From: Hyphomicrobiales bacterium
Lineage (GTDB): Bacteria > Pseudomonadota > Alphaproteobacteria > Rhizobiales > Aestuariivirgaceae
Length of the DNA stretch: 5,195 nt
Reading direction: 5' to 3'
NCBI GenBank assembly: GCA_027051995.1
Contig: JALUFY010000096.1
Span: 1-5,195, forward strand
Shown here: positions 1-5,195 of the stretch, one piece after another
How the letters are laid out: each line of letters starts with the position of its first letter
Position numbering within the stretch: position 1 is the stretch's first letter
Position numbers and translations under genes: made by a program
The notes under the pieces: model-generated
The model's database searches: none
What the model saw: the letters and a program-made list of their open reading frames with translations, nothing else
Told to the model about the DNA's origin: nothing

Positions 1-1
1 C

Positions 2-427
2 GGCGTGCTGGTGGCGCTGGAGTCGAAAGGCGACGCCGCCAAGCTGGAGGAGCTGGGCAAGAAGCTGGCCATGCATGTGGCGGCGGCCGCGCCGCTGGCG
101 CTTTCGGAGGACGAGATTCCCGCCGATGTGGCCGAGCGCGAGCGCGCCGTCTACATGGAGCAGGCGCGCGAATCCGGCAAGCCGGAGAACATCATTGAAA
201 AGATGGTGGAAGGCCGCATGAAGAAGTTCTTCAAGGAATCCGTGCTGATGAGCCAGATCTTCGTCATGGACAACGAAACGCCCATCGAGAAGGTCGTCAA
301 GAACGCCGAGGCGGAAACGGGCGCGCCGGTGAAGCTCGCCGGTTTCGTGCGCATGCAGCTCGGCGAGGGCGTGGAGAAAAAGGAAGAAGACTTCGCGGCG
401 GAAGTCGCCAAGACCGCCGGCGTGTAA
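2..427 (+). CDS. tsf: Elongation factor EF-Ts, C-terminal part (5' end outside window)
   Basis: EF-Ts is the cytoplasmic guanine-nucleotide exchange factor that releases GDP from EF-Tu during translation elongation. The frame is open to the left edge, so about 141 C-terminal residues are present, and the N-terminal UBA-like part and the TDFV-type EF-Tu contact region are missing. What remains matches the family well: a helical stretch with SGKPENIIEKMVEGRMKKF (close to the E. coli SGKPKEIAEKMVEGRMKKF), then the FVMDNETPIEKVV segment, and the ending VRMQLGEGVEKKEEDFAAEVA, which parallels the E. coli FEVGEGIEKVETDFAAEVA. The GTG at 5 is only an internal valine codon, not the start. The stop is TAA at 425-427. 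In most bacteria rpsB lies just upstream and the two share a transcript; that cannot be seen here. A terminator follows about 100 bases downstream, separating this gene from pyrH. Confidence 0.96.
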   Translation, partial: GVLVALESKGDAAKLEELGKKLAMHVAAAAPLALSEDEIPADVAERERAVYMEQARESGKPENIIEKMVEGRMKKFFKESVLMSQIFVMDNETPIEKVVKNAEAETGAPVKLAGFVRMQLGEGVEKKEEDFAAEVAKTAGV

Positions 428-452
428 GGCAAGTTTCCCGCGCAGTCTATTG

Positions 453-479
453 CCGGAAGGGGTTTTTAACCCCTTCCGG
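453..479. repeat. Perfect hairpin 1 after tsf (12-bp stem, 3-base loop)
   Basis: The arm CCGGAAGGGGTT (453-464) is exactly the reverse complement of AACCCCTTCCGG (468-479), with loop TTT. It begins 25 bases after the tsf stop codon. No T-run follows the stem (the next bases are AACGTTACC), so it is not a canonical intrinsic terminator. A 3'-UTR stem that protects mRNA from exonucleases, or a protein-binding palindrome, would fit; both are inference. Confidence 0.85.
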
Positions 480-488
480 AACGTTACC

Positions 489-509
489 GAAGGGGATTTC
501 ATCCCCTTC
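489..509. repeat. Perfect hairpin 2 after tsf (9-bp stem, 3-base loop)
   Basis: The arm GAAGGGGAT (489-497) pairs perfectly with ATCCCCTTC (501-509) around loop TTC. It lies 9 bases after hairpin 1 and reuses the same GAAGGGG / CCCCTTC core, so the arms of the two hairpins can also pair with each other. No T-run follows, so it too lacks the form of an intrinsic terminator. Confidence 0.82.
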
Positions 510-526
510 CACCCATCAGACAACCC

Positions 527-558
527 AACCGGCTGCCTGCCCAAGGCAGCCGGTTTTT
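527..558 (+). terminator. Rho-independent terminator of the tsf transcript
   Basis: A 12-bp perfect stem, AACCGGCTGCCT (527-538) with AGGCAGCCGGTT (544-555), encloses the 5-base loop GCCCA and runs straight into a T-tract (554-558, TTTTT). This is the classical intrinsic terminator layout. It sits about 100 bases after the tsf stop and points the same way, so it should end the tsf (probably rpsB-tsf) message and make the pyrH cluster depend mainly on its own promoter. The stem starts with AA on the left arm, so in the opposite direction only a short U-run would follow; + strand use is the better reading. Confidence 0.88.
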
Positions 559-574
559 CCATGTCCTTGCCACA

Positions 575-617
575 CCTCACCTCCGTCATCACCGGGCTTG
601 TCCCGGTGATCAAGGGC
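575..617 (+). repeat. Palindromic interspersed repeat, copy 1 (direct orientation)
   Basis: A short palindrome, ATCACCGGG (588-596) and CCCGGTGAT (602-610) around loop CTTGT, sits inside a longer unit running from CCTCA (575) to AAGGGC (617). The CGTCATCACCGGGCTTGTCC core looks like a frequent intergenic palindrome of alphaproteobacteria that gives spurious translations such as VITGLVPVI; that link is from memory of the family, not from a search. A second, inverted copy lies at 676-720. Confidence 0.72.
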
Positions 618-675
618 GGCATGCTCCGGCATGAATGGTCTGGCGCGTCACGAACCACGAACTCCAGCGCCTGTG

Positions 676-720
676 GCCCTGGATTGCCGGCACGAGGGCC
701 GGCAATGACGAGGGATGAGG
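676..720 (-). repeat. Palindromic interspersed repeat, copy 2 (inverted)
   Basis: Read on the - strand, this unit has the same layout as copy 1: CCTCA, then CGTCAT, a 9-bp stem (ATTGCCGGC / GCCGGCAAT, on the + strand at 683-691 and 698-706), then CCAGGGC. The loop is 6 bases instead of 5. The stem bases that differ from copy 1 change in pairs so that pairing is kept. The two copies flank a 58-base middle (618-675), making a composite inverted element of about 146 bases. Confidence 0.7.
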
Positions 721-827
721 AATTGCCCGGCAAGGCCGTGCTGGCGGCGGGGGGCGGGATGTGGTATTGGCCTGCTTCAATGGCTCAGGGGCCGCGCGCG
801 GGAGGGATTCGCGGGCGGCGGAATACC

Positions 828-832
828 GGAGG
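828..832 (+). promoter_or_regulatory. Ribosome binding site that fixes the pyrH start
   Basis: GGAGG lies 8 bases before the ATG at 841. The frame is open further upstream (possible start at 715), but no comparable site is seen there and the upstream extension has no family resemblance. Confidence 0.75.
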
Positions 833-840
833 ATCGGGGC

Positions 841-1566
841 ATGGCTCAGGCGGGTGAATTCAAGCGGGTGCTGCTGAAGATTTCCGGCGAGGCGCTGATG
901 GGCGCGCGGGATTTCGGCATCGACATGGACATGGTGAACCGCGTGGCCGGGGAGATCGCCCGGGCGCAGAAGCGCGGTCATGAAATCGGCCTTGTCATCG
1001 GCGGGGGCAACATCTTTCGCGGCGTGGCCGGGGCGGCCTCGGGCATGGAGCGGGCCTCGGCGGACTACATGGGCATGCTGGCCACGGTGATGAACGCGCT
1101 GGCCATGCAGAACGCCCTGATGGGGCAGGGGGTGGACGCGCGGGTGATGTCGGCCATTCCCATGCCCACCGTGTGCGAGAGCTTCGCCCGGGCGCGCGCC
1201 GTGCGCCATCTGGAGAAGGGCAAGGTGGTGCTCTTCGCCGCCGGCACGGGCTCGCCCTATTTCACCACCGACACCGGCGCGGCCCTGCGCGCGGCGGAGA
1301 TGAACTGCGACGCGCTGATGAAGGGCACCAGCGTGGACGGGGTCTATTCCGCCGATCCGAAGACCGATCCCTCGGCGGAGCGTTTCGATGAAATCAGCTA
1401 TACGGAGATGTTGCGGCGCGATTTGAAAGTCATGGACGCGGCGGCCATCGCTCTTGCGCGTGACAATGATATTCCTTTAATCGTATTCTCCATCAGGGAG
1501 GAAGGCAATCTGCTGGATGTTCTCGAGGGCAAGGGCGCCTTCACGCGCGTGACGCCGGGGGCGTGA
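841..1566 (+). CDS. pyrH: UMP kinase (uridylate kinase)
   Basis: PyrH phosphorylates UMP to UDP with ATP in pyrimidine nucleotide synthesis; the bacterial enzyme is a cytoplasmic hexamer of the amino-acid-kinase fold, normally activated by GTP and inhibited by UTP. The protein is 241 residues, the same length as the E. coli enzyme. Visible motifs in order are KISGEAL (Lys13 of the phosphate site), IGGGNIFRG (residues 53-61, UMP/phosphate glycine loop with Arg60), Asp75 in [32 protein letters not shown] (about 135-148, UMP binding) and [13 protein letters not shown] (nucleotide-binding region). The ATG at 841 is chosen because GGAGG precedes it by 8 bases and the upstream 42 codons (from 715) read as low-complexity Arg/Gly sequence outside the family. 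It heads the gene cluster; frr follows after 48 bases, the usual partnership. A short AT-rich patch near 1460-1490 contrasts with the rest of the gene. Confidence 0.97.
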   Translation: MAQAGEFKRVLLKISGEALMGARDFGIDMDMVNRVAGEIARAQKRGHEIGLVIGGGNIFRGVAGAASGMERASADYMGMLATVMNALAMQNALMGQGVDARVMSAIPMPTVCESFARARAVRHLEKGKVVLFAAGTGSPYFTTDTGAALRAAEMNCDALMKGTSVDGVYSADPKTDPSAERFDEISYTEMLRRDLKVMDAAAIALARDNDIPLIVFSIREEGNLLDVLEGKGAFTRVTPGA

Positions 1567-1614
1567 TGCGGCCCGCATGAGGTATGGCGGCGGATAATCA
1601 GGGGAGTTGACCAG

Positions 1615-2181
1615 ATGAGCAATGCTGACAGTCTCGACATGAAAGACCTTGAACGGCGCATGGAAGGCGCGGTCAATGTGCTGAAAGAGGAGTTCAGCGG
1701 CTTGCGCACCGGGCGCGCCTCTGCCTCGCTGCTGGAGCCCATTCAGGTCAAGGCCTATGGGGCGAACATGCCGATGAATCAGGTGGGCACCATCTCGGTG
1801 CCGGATTCGCGCACCCTGGCCGTGCAGGTGTGGGACGCCTCTCTCGTGCCGGCGGTGGAGAAGGCCATCCGCGAATCCAGCCTGGGCCTTAATCCGCGGA
1901 CGGAGGGCAATGTGCTGCATATTCCCATTCCCGAGCTCTCCCAGGAGCGGCGCAAGGAGCTGACCAAGGTGGCGCATCATTACGCCGAGCAGGCGCGCGT
2001 GGCGGTGCGCAATGTGCGCAGGGACGGCATGGACACGCTCAAGAGGCTGGAGAAGGATCACAAGATCTCCGAGGACGAGCACCGCGATCTGGCCGGGGAC
2101 GTGCAGGAGCTGACCAACAGGGTGATCAAGGAAATCGACGATCTTCTGGCGGCCAAGGACGAGGAAATCATGCAGGTGTGA
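1615..2181 (+). CDS. frr: Ribosome recycling factor (RRF)
   Basis: RRF works with EF-G to split post-termination ribosomes and free them from mRNA. The protein is 188 residues, close to the usual 185. It shows the whole family pattern: helix 1 with [14 protein letters not shown] (residues 23-36), the domain II beta part with [18 protein letters not shown] (57-74) and [20 protein letters not shown] (91-110), then ERRKEL and [13 protein letters not shown] (125-137, with the conserved Arg132), and the C-terminal helix with [10 protein letters not shown]...[13 protein letters not shown]. The start has GGGGAG at 1601-1606, 8 bases before ATG. It follows pyrH by 48 bases without a terminator and precedes uppS closely, so cotranscription is likely. 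Nothing is missing or unusual. Confidence 0.97.
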   Translation: MSNADSLDMKDLERRMEGAVNVLKEEFSGLRTGRASASLLEPIQVKAYGANMPMNQVGTISVPDSRTLAVQVWDASLVPAVEKAIRESSLGLNPRTEGNVLHIPIPELSQERRKELTKVAHHYAEQARVAVRNVRRDGMDTLKRLEKDHKISEDEHRDLAGDVQELTNRVIKEIDDLLAAKDEEIMQV

Positions 2182-2213
2182 ACCTGCCGGGCATGTCCGC
2201 CAGCCACGAAACG

Positions 2214-2219
2214 GGTGAT
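2214..2219 (+). promoter_or_regulatory. Shine-Dalgarno-like GGTGAT before the chosen uppS start
   Basis: GGTGAT matches the 3' half of the full Shine-Dalgarno complement (AAGGAGGTGATC) and lies 6 bases before the ATG at 2226. The same GGTGAT plus 6-base spacing precedes cdsA (2995-3000 and ATG 3007), where the start is much less in doubt. This parallel is my main reason for preferring 2226. Confidence 0.45.
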
Positions 2220-2225
2220 GAGCCG

Positions 2226-2999
2226 ATGGGAACCAGCCAGCAGGCTGCAAAGACCGGTACGCCGCGATCCGGCCCGCCCGTGGGCGCGCCGCGCCATGTG
2301 GCCATCATCATGGATGGCAACGGGCGCTGGGCGCGGGCGCGCGGCCTGCCGCGTTCGGCGGGGCACAAGGCGGGGGTGGAGGCGGTGCGGCGCACGGTGC
2401 GCGCGGCCTCCGAAATGGGCATCGAGGTGCTCACGCTCTATTCCTTCTCGTCGGAGAACTGGGCCAGGCCGCGCTCGGAGGTGGCCTATCTCTTCGCCCT
2501 TCTGCGCCGCTTCATCCATCGCGACGTGGCCGAGCTGCACGCCATGGGGGTGCGCATCCGCATCATCGGCGAGCGCGAGGGGCTGGAGCCCGATATCGTG
2601 CGGCTGCTGGAGGAATGCGAGAACCTGACGCGCGCCAATACCGGCCTGACGCTCGTCGTCGCCTTCAATTACGGCGGGCGCAACGAAATCGCCCATGCGG
2701 CGCGCAGGCTGGCGGAGGAGGCGGCGAAAGGCAGGCTTGATCCGCGCGGCATCACGAAGGAGCATATCGGGGCCAATCTCTATGCGCCCGATCTGCCCGA
2801 CCCCGATCTGCTCATCCGCACCAGCGACGAAAAGCGCCTGTCGAATTTCCTGCTCTGGCAGGCGGCCTACGCGGAATTGTTTTTCATCAAGGATTACTGG
2901 CCGGATTTCAATGGCGCGATGCTGCGCGCGGCCATAGACGAATATATCGCCCGCGAGCGCCGTTTCGGCGGGCTGGGCGGCAAGGCCGCGCGGGGGTGA
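2226..2999 (+). CDS. uppS: Undecaprenyl diphosphate synthase (cis-prenyltransferase)
   Basis: UppS adds eight IPP units to farnesyl diphosphate in cis to make C55 undecaprenyl diphosphate, the carrier lipid for peptidoglycan and other wall polymers. From ATG 2226 it is 257 residues (E. coli 253). Motifs are all present: [13 protein letters not shown] (catalytic Asp30, equal to E. coli Asp26), [49 protein letters not shown], and [17 protein letters not shown] with Arg198 and Arg204 matching E. coli Arg194 and Arg200, then WPDF and RERRFGG. E. coli has RTGGEHR where this protein has RTSDEKR; the arginines and glutamate are kept. The start is uncertain: GTG 2178 would overlap the frr stop by 4 bases (273 residues), and ATG 2193 is also possible. 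I prefer 2226 for length and its GGTGAT site. cdsA begins 7 bases after the stop. Confidence 0.95.
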   Translation: MGTSQQAAKTGTPRSGPPVGAPRHVAIIMDGNGRWARARGLPRSAGHKAGVEAVRRTVRAASEMGIEVLTLYSFSSENWARPRSEVAYLFALLRRFIHRDVAELHAMGVRIRIIGEREGLEPDIVRLLEECENLTRANTGLTLVVAFNYGGRNEIAHAARRLAEEAAKGRLDPRGITKEHIGANLYAPDLPDPDLLIRTSDEKRLSNFLLWQAAYAELFFIKDYWPDFNGAMLRAAIDEYIARERRFGGLGGKAARG

Positions 3000-3006
3000 T
3001 GGCCGG

Positions 3007-3870
3007 ATGACGGAACAGAGCGCAACCGCCACGGCGGCGGTGAAAAAGCAGGGCAATCTGAAAACGCGCGTCATCGCCGCAATGGTGCTTGTGCCGCTGG
3101 TGCTGGCTCTGACATGGGCGGGTGTTGTTCCCTTTGTCCTGCTTGTCGCGGGGCTGGCGGTGCTGATGGCCCATGAGTGGGCCGGCATCGTGCATGACGG
3201 GGATGCGCGGCAGTTCATTCTGCTGGCCGTGGCGGGGGTTGCCGGGGCTGTTGCCATCGCCATGCCGCTGCCGCTGGCGGGGCTGATCGTGGCTTCCGTC
3301 TGGGTGGCCTCCATTCTGCTCACCGCCTGGGACATGCGCGGTTTCACCCGCTGGCATGTGCTGGGCGTGCCCTATCTGGCGCTGCCGGCCTTCGCCCTGG
3401 TGATGTTGCGGGCGCACCCCGCGTGCGGCTTCGCGGTCATCGTTTTCCTCTTCCTCGCCGTGTGGCTGTCCGACACCTTGGCCTATTTCGCCGGAAAATC
3501 CATCGGCGGGCCGAAGTTCGCGCCGCGCATTTCGCCCAACAAGACATGGGCGGGCTTTGGCGGCGCGGTGGCCGGCGGGGCGCTGGCCGGCGTTCTGGCG
3601 GGGCTGATTTTCGGCTATCGGGTCTGGCCGCTGATCGTGCTGGGCGCGCTTCTGGGTGGCTGGGAGCAGATCGGCGATCTGTTCGAGAGCGCGGCCAAGC
3701 GGCGCTTCGGGGTGAAGGATTCCGGCGCGATCATCCCCGGCCACGGCGGCATCCTCGACCGGGTGGACGGGCTCGTCGCGGCGGCCGTGCTGGCGCTGCT
3801 GTGGGGAACATGGGTGAGCGGATCGCTGCGGGATGCGGCGTGCGGCGTGCTGCTGTGGGGAGCGAAATGA
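3007..3870 (+). CDS. cdsA: Phosphatidate cytidylyltransferase (CDP-diglyceride synthase)
   Basis: CdsA is an inner-membrane enzyme that joins phosphatidic acid and CTP to give CDP-diacylglycerol, the precursor of phosphatidylglycerol, phosphatidylethanolamine and cardiolipin. At 287 residues it has the family length (E. coli 285). A short polar N-terminus (1-20) is followed by several hydrophobic segments, roughly 22-56, 69-107, 117-135, 140-162, 181-218 and 256-271, the longer ones probably being helix pairs. The conserved motifs are SDTLAYFAGKSIG (155-167), SPNKTWAGFGG (176-186), and the family signature from Ser228 to Asp254 containing KRRFGVKDSG and IPGHGGILDRVD. The ATG at 3007 comes 7 bases after the uppS stop, with GGTGAT 6 bases before it that includes the uppS stop codon, which suggests translational coupling. 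Its own stop overlaps the dxr start by 4 bases. Confidence 0.97.
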   Translation: MTEQSATATAAVKKQGNLKTRVIAAMVLVPLVLALTWAGVVPFVLLVAGLAVLMAHEWAGIVHDGDARQFILLAVAGVAGAVAIAMPLPLAGLIVASVWVASILLTAWDMRGFTRWHVLGVPYLALPAFALVMLRAHPACGFAVIVFLFLAVWLSDTLAYFAGKSIGGPKFAPRISPNKTWAGFGGAVAGGALAGVLAGLIFGYRVWPLIVLGALLGGWEQIGDLFESAAKRRFGVKDSGAIIPGHGGILDRVDGLVAAAVLALLWGTWVSGSLRDAACGVLLWGAK

Positions 3871-5039
3871 CGAAGACCCTGACCATTCTCGGAGCGACCG
3901 GCTCCATCGGCCAGTCCACGCTGGATATCGTGCGCCATCATCCCGGACGCTTTTCCATCGAGGCGCTGGTGGGCAACGCCAATATCGCCCGGCTGGCGAA
4001 GGACGCGCGGGAGTTCGGCGCGAAGGTGGCGGTGACGGCGGACGCGGGAAAGCTCGATGAGCTGCGCGCGGCGCTAGCCGGATCGGGCATCAAGGCGGCG
4101 GCCGGCGAAGCGGCGGTGCTGGAGGCGGCGGCGCGGCCGGTGGACATGGTGATGGCGGCGATTGTCGGCGTGGCGGGGCTGAAGCCTACCTTGGCGGCGA
4201 TGGAGGCGGGCAATACCATCGCGCTGGCCAACAAGGAATGCCTCGTCTCGGCAGGCGAGCTGTTCATGCGCCGGGCCGGGGAGTTGGGCGTGCGCGTCGT
4301 TCCGGTGGATTCCGAACACAGCGCCATTTTCCAGTGCTTCGAGGCGCGCAATGGGGAACAGGTCGAGAAGGTCACCTTGACGGCCTCCGGAGGGCCGTTC
4401 CGCGACAGGCCGCTGGAGCTGCTGGAGAACGTGACGCCCGAGGAGGCCCTGAAGCATCCGAACTGGGACATGGGCGCGAAGGTGACCATCGATTCGGCCA
4501 CCCTGACCAACAAGGGGCTGGAGCTGATCGAGGCCTTCCACCTCTATCCGGTCACGGCGGATCAGCTGGACGCGGTGATCCATCCGCAAAGCATCGTGCA
4601 TTCGCTGGTGTCCTACGTGGACGGCTCCACGCTCGCGCAACTGGGCATGCCGGACATGCGCACGCCGATCGCCTGCGCGCTGGCCCATCCGGAGCGTATC
4701 GAGGCGCCGGTGGAGCGGCTTGATCTGGCCCGGCTGGGGGCGCTGACATTCGAGGAGATCGACCCGGCGCGCTTTCCCGCGCCGTTCCTGGCCCTGGATG
4801 CGCTGAAGCAGGCGGGCAACGCCACGGCCATCATGAACGCGGCCAACGAGGTGGCGGTCGAGGCCTTTCTCGCCGGACGCATCGGCTTTGCGCAAATCGT
4901 CCCGCTGGCGGCGGAAACCCTGGAGAGCGCGGCGGCCAGTGGCGCGCTTGGCGGGTTGAACAGCCTTGACGATGTCTGGCAGGCTGATTCATATGGCCGC
5001 ACCCGGGCGCTGGAGCTGGCCCGGGCCTTGCAATCCTAG
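3867..5039 (+). CDS. dxr: 1-deoxy-D-xylulose 5-phosphate reductoisomerase
   Basis: Dxr converts DXP to 2-C-methyl-D-erythritol 4-phosphate with NADPH and a divalent metal, the committed step of the MEP isoprenoid pathway and the target of fosmidomycin. It is 390 residues (E. coli 398). The NADPH loop is GATGSIGQSTLD (9-20); ANKECLVSAGEL (121-132) has Lys123; PVDSEHSAIFQCF gives metal ligands Asp148 and Glu150; TASGGPFRD has Ser174; HPNWDMG has His197, Trp200 and Met202 of the flexible loop; DSATLTNKGLELIEA has Ser210, Asn215, Lys216 and the third metal ligand Glu219. The C-terminal part has IHPQSIVHSLVSYVDGS and NAANEVAVEAFL. All known catalytic positions are present. The frame is open upstream to 3423, but that stretch is the cdsA shadow; ATG 3867 overlaps the cdsA stop (ATGA) and has GGGGAG at 3857-3862. 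Dxr feeds IPP to UppS encoded two genes upstream. Confidence 0.97.
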   Translation: MTKTLTILGATGSIGQSTLDIVRHHPGRFSIEALVGNANIARLAKDAREFGAKVAVTADAGKLDELRAALAGSGIKAAAGEAAVLEAAARPVDMVMAAIVGVAGLKPTLAAMEAGNTIALANKECLVSAGELFMRRAGELGVRVVPVDSEHSAIFQCFEARNGEQVEKVTLTASGGPFRDRPLELLENVTPEEALKHPNWDMGAKVTIDSATLTNKGLELIEAFHLYPVTADQLDAVIHPQSIVHSLVSYVDGSTLAQLGMPDMRTPIACALAHPERIEAPVERLDLARLGALTFEEIDPARFPAPFLALDALKQAGNATAIMNAANEVAVEAFLAGRIGFAQIVPLAAETLESAAASGALGGLNSLDDVWQADSYGRTRALELARALQS

Positions 5040-5108
5040 GCAAATGTTAAGACCGTTATCTCATTTTCGCCATGAGGCGTCTCCATAAGGGATGCCTGTG
5101 AACATACC

Positions 5109-5112
5109 GGAG
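5109..5112 (+). promoter_or_regulatory. Ribosome binding site favouring ATG 5119 for the rseP-like gene
   Basis: GGAG lies 6 bases before the ATG at 5119. In-frame alternatives ATG 5092 and GTG 5098 are open (the nearest in-frame stop upstream is TAA 5086-5088), but ATG 5092 has only a GGG directly touching it and neither has a well-spaced site. Confidence 0.55.
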
Positions 5113-5118
5113 TCATTC

Positions 5119-5195
5119 ATGGACCTCGCAAGTCTGCTTTCCGCGCCATTTTCATCAATCTGGACGATGCTGGGCTACATCGTGCCCTTCTTGGG
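5119..5195 (+). CDS. rseP: N-terminus of a probable RseP/MmpA-type site-2 membrane protease (cut by right edge)
   Basis: Only 25 complete codons are visible, starting MDLASLLSAP and ending in GYIVPFLG. In alphaproteobacterial RseP/MmpA proteins a similar G-Y-x-V-P-F stretch starts the first membrane helix just before the zinc-binding HExxH site, and this gene normally follows dxr, with bamA next. These intramembrane metalloproteases cut anti-sigma factors or other membrane proteins; Caulobacter MmpA cuts PodJ. The HExxH site lies beyond the edge, so the call rests on position and a short N-terminal match. It follows dxr by 79 bases, a slightly AT-richer gap than elsewhere in the cluster, where a separate promoter could lie, although I see none that is convincing. 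Confidence 0.7.
   Translation, partial: MDLASLLSAPFSSIWTMLGYIVPFL

Larger units (their letters stand above)
428..840. other. 413-base intergenic region between tsf and pyrH
   Basis: This is the only long gene-free stretch. From left to right it holds two tandem hairpins (453-509), a Rho-independent terminator (527-558), a composite of two inverted palindromic repeats (575-720) and a G-rich leader (721-840) with the pyrH ribosome binding site at its end. The pyrH promoter should lie between the terminator and 840, but I could not find a -35/-10 pair good enough to call. An open frame crosses most of the region on the + strand (450-857), but it reads through the hairpins and repeats and resembles no family, so I treat it as non-coding. 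Confidence 0.8.

Noticed and set aside
715..840. N-terminal extension of pyrH by 42 codons.
   Set aside because: It is Arg/Gly/Trp-rich low-complexity sequence outside the family, and the good GGAGG site supports ATG 841.
450..857. A 135-residue open frame on the + strand across the intergenic region.
   Set aside because: It reads through the hairpins, the terminator and the repeat, overlaps the pyrH start and resembles no family. The segment SVITGLVPVI is the usual spurious translation of the alphaproteobacterial palindrome.
1566..1578. Short palindrome ATGCGGCCCGCAT at the pyrH stop codon.
   Set aside because: Only 5-6 bp with almost no loop and no T-run. It is likely chance in GC-rich sequence.
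2058..3347. A 429-residue open frame on the - strand opposite uppS and cdsA.
   Set aside because: It is antisense to two well-supported genes, has an Arg/His/Ala-rich composition typical of GC-rich shadow frames, and shows no recognisable domain.
3423..3866. Long upstream extension of the dxr frame, as a possible fusion.
   Set aside because: This is the second frame of cdsA, very rich in Arg and Gly. The dxr family start (NADPH loop at residues 9-15) fits ATG 3867.
5047..5059. Possible CtrA-type site (TTAA ... TTAT).
   Set aside because: The spacing is 5 bases instead of the 7 expected for TTAA-N7-TTAA and the second half is imperfect.

Overview
This window is a stretch of conserved core genome from a GC-rich bacterium, most likely an alphaproteobacterium. 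Three things point there: the gene order tsf / pyrH-frr-uppS-cdsA-dxr-rseP, the style of the proteins (for example the UppS C-terminal part with [16 protein letters not shown] and ARERRFGGL), and an intergenic palindrome whose translation reads SVITGLVPVI, which I recall as a common alphaproteobacterial repeat. I cannot name the genus. All genes are on the + strand.

Layout. Positions 2-427 hold the 3' part of tsf (elongation factor EF-Ts), cut by the left edge. Positions 428-840 are a 413-base gene-free region. It contains two tandem perfect hairpins, then a strong Rho-independent terminator that closes the tsf transcript, then a composite element made of two inverted copies of a short palindromic repeat, and finally a G-rich leader before pyrH. 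From 841 the genes are tightly packed: pyrH (UMP kinase, 841-1566), frr (ribosome recycling factor, 1615-2181), uppS (undecaprenyl diphosphate synthase, about 2226-2999), cdsA (CDP-diglyceride synthase, 3007-3870) and dxr (DXP reductoisomerase, 3867-5039). After a 79-base gap the first 25 codons of an rseP/mmpA-type membrane protease begin at 5119 and run off the right edge.

How the genes work together. EF-Ts and ribosome recycling factor serve translation. PyrH makes UDP, feeding RNA synthesis and UDP-sugars for the envelope. Dxr commits carbon to the MEP isoprenoid pathway, whose product IPP is used by UppS to build the C55 lipid carrier for peptidoglycan and other wall polymers. CdsA makes CDP-diacylglycerol for phospholipids. 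RseP-type proteases act in envelope stress signalling. The set therefore couples growth, lipid and envelope supply. Close spacing (7 bases between uppS and cdsA, a 4-base ATGA overlap between cdsA and dxr) suggests one transcript from pyrH to at least dxr.

I see no mobile element, CRISPR array, toxin-antitoxin pair, tRNA/rRNA gene or novel protein system. The coding part is ordinary. The only part that invites a second look is the 428-840 intergenic region, especially the two hairpins with interchangeable arms and the inverted repeat pair whose stems differ by compensatory changes.
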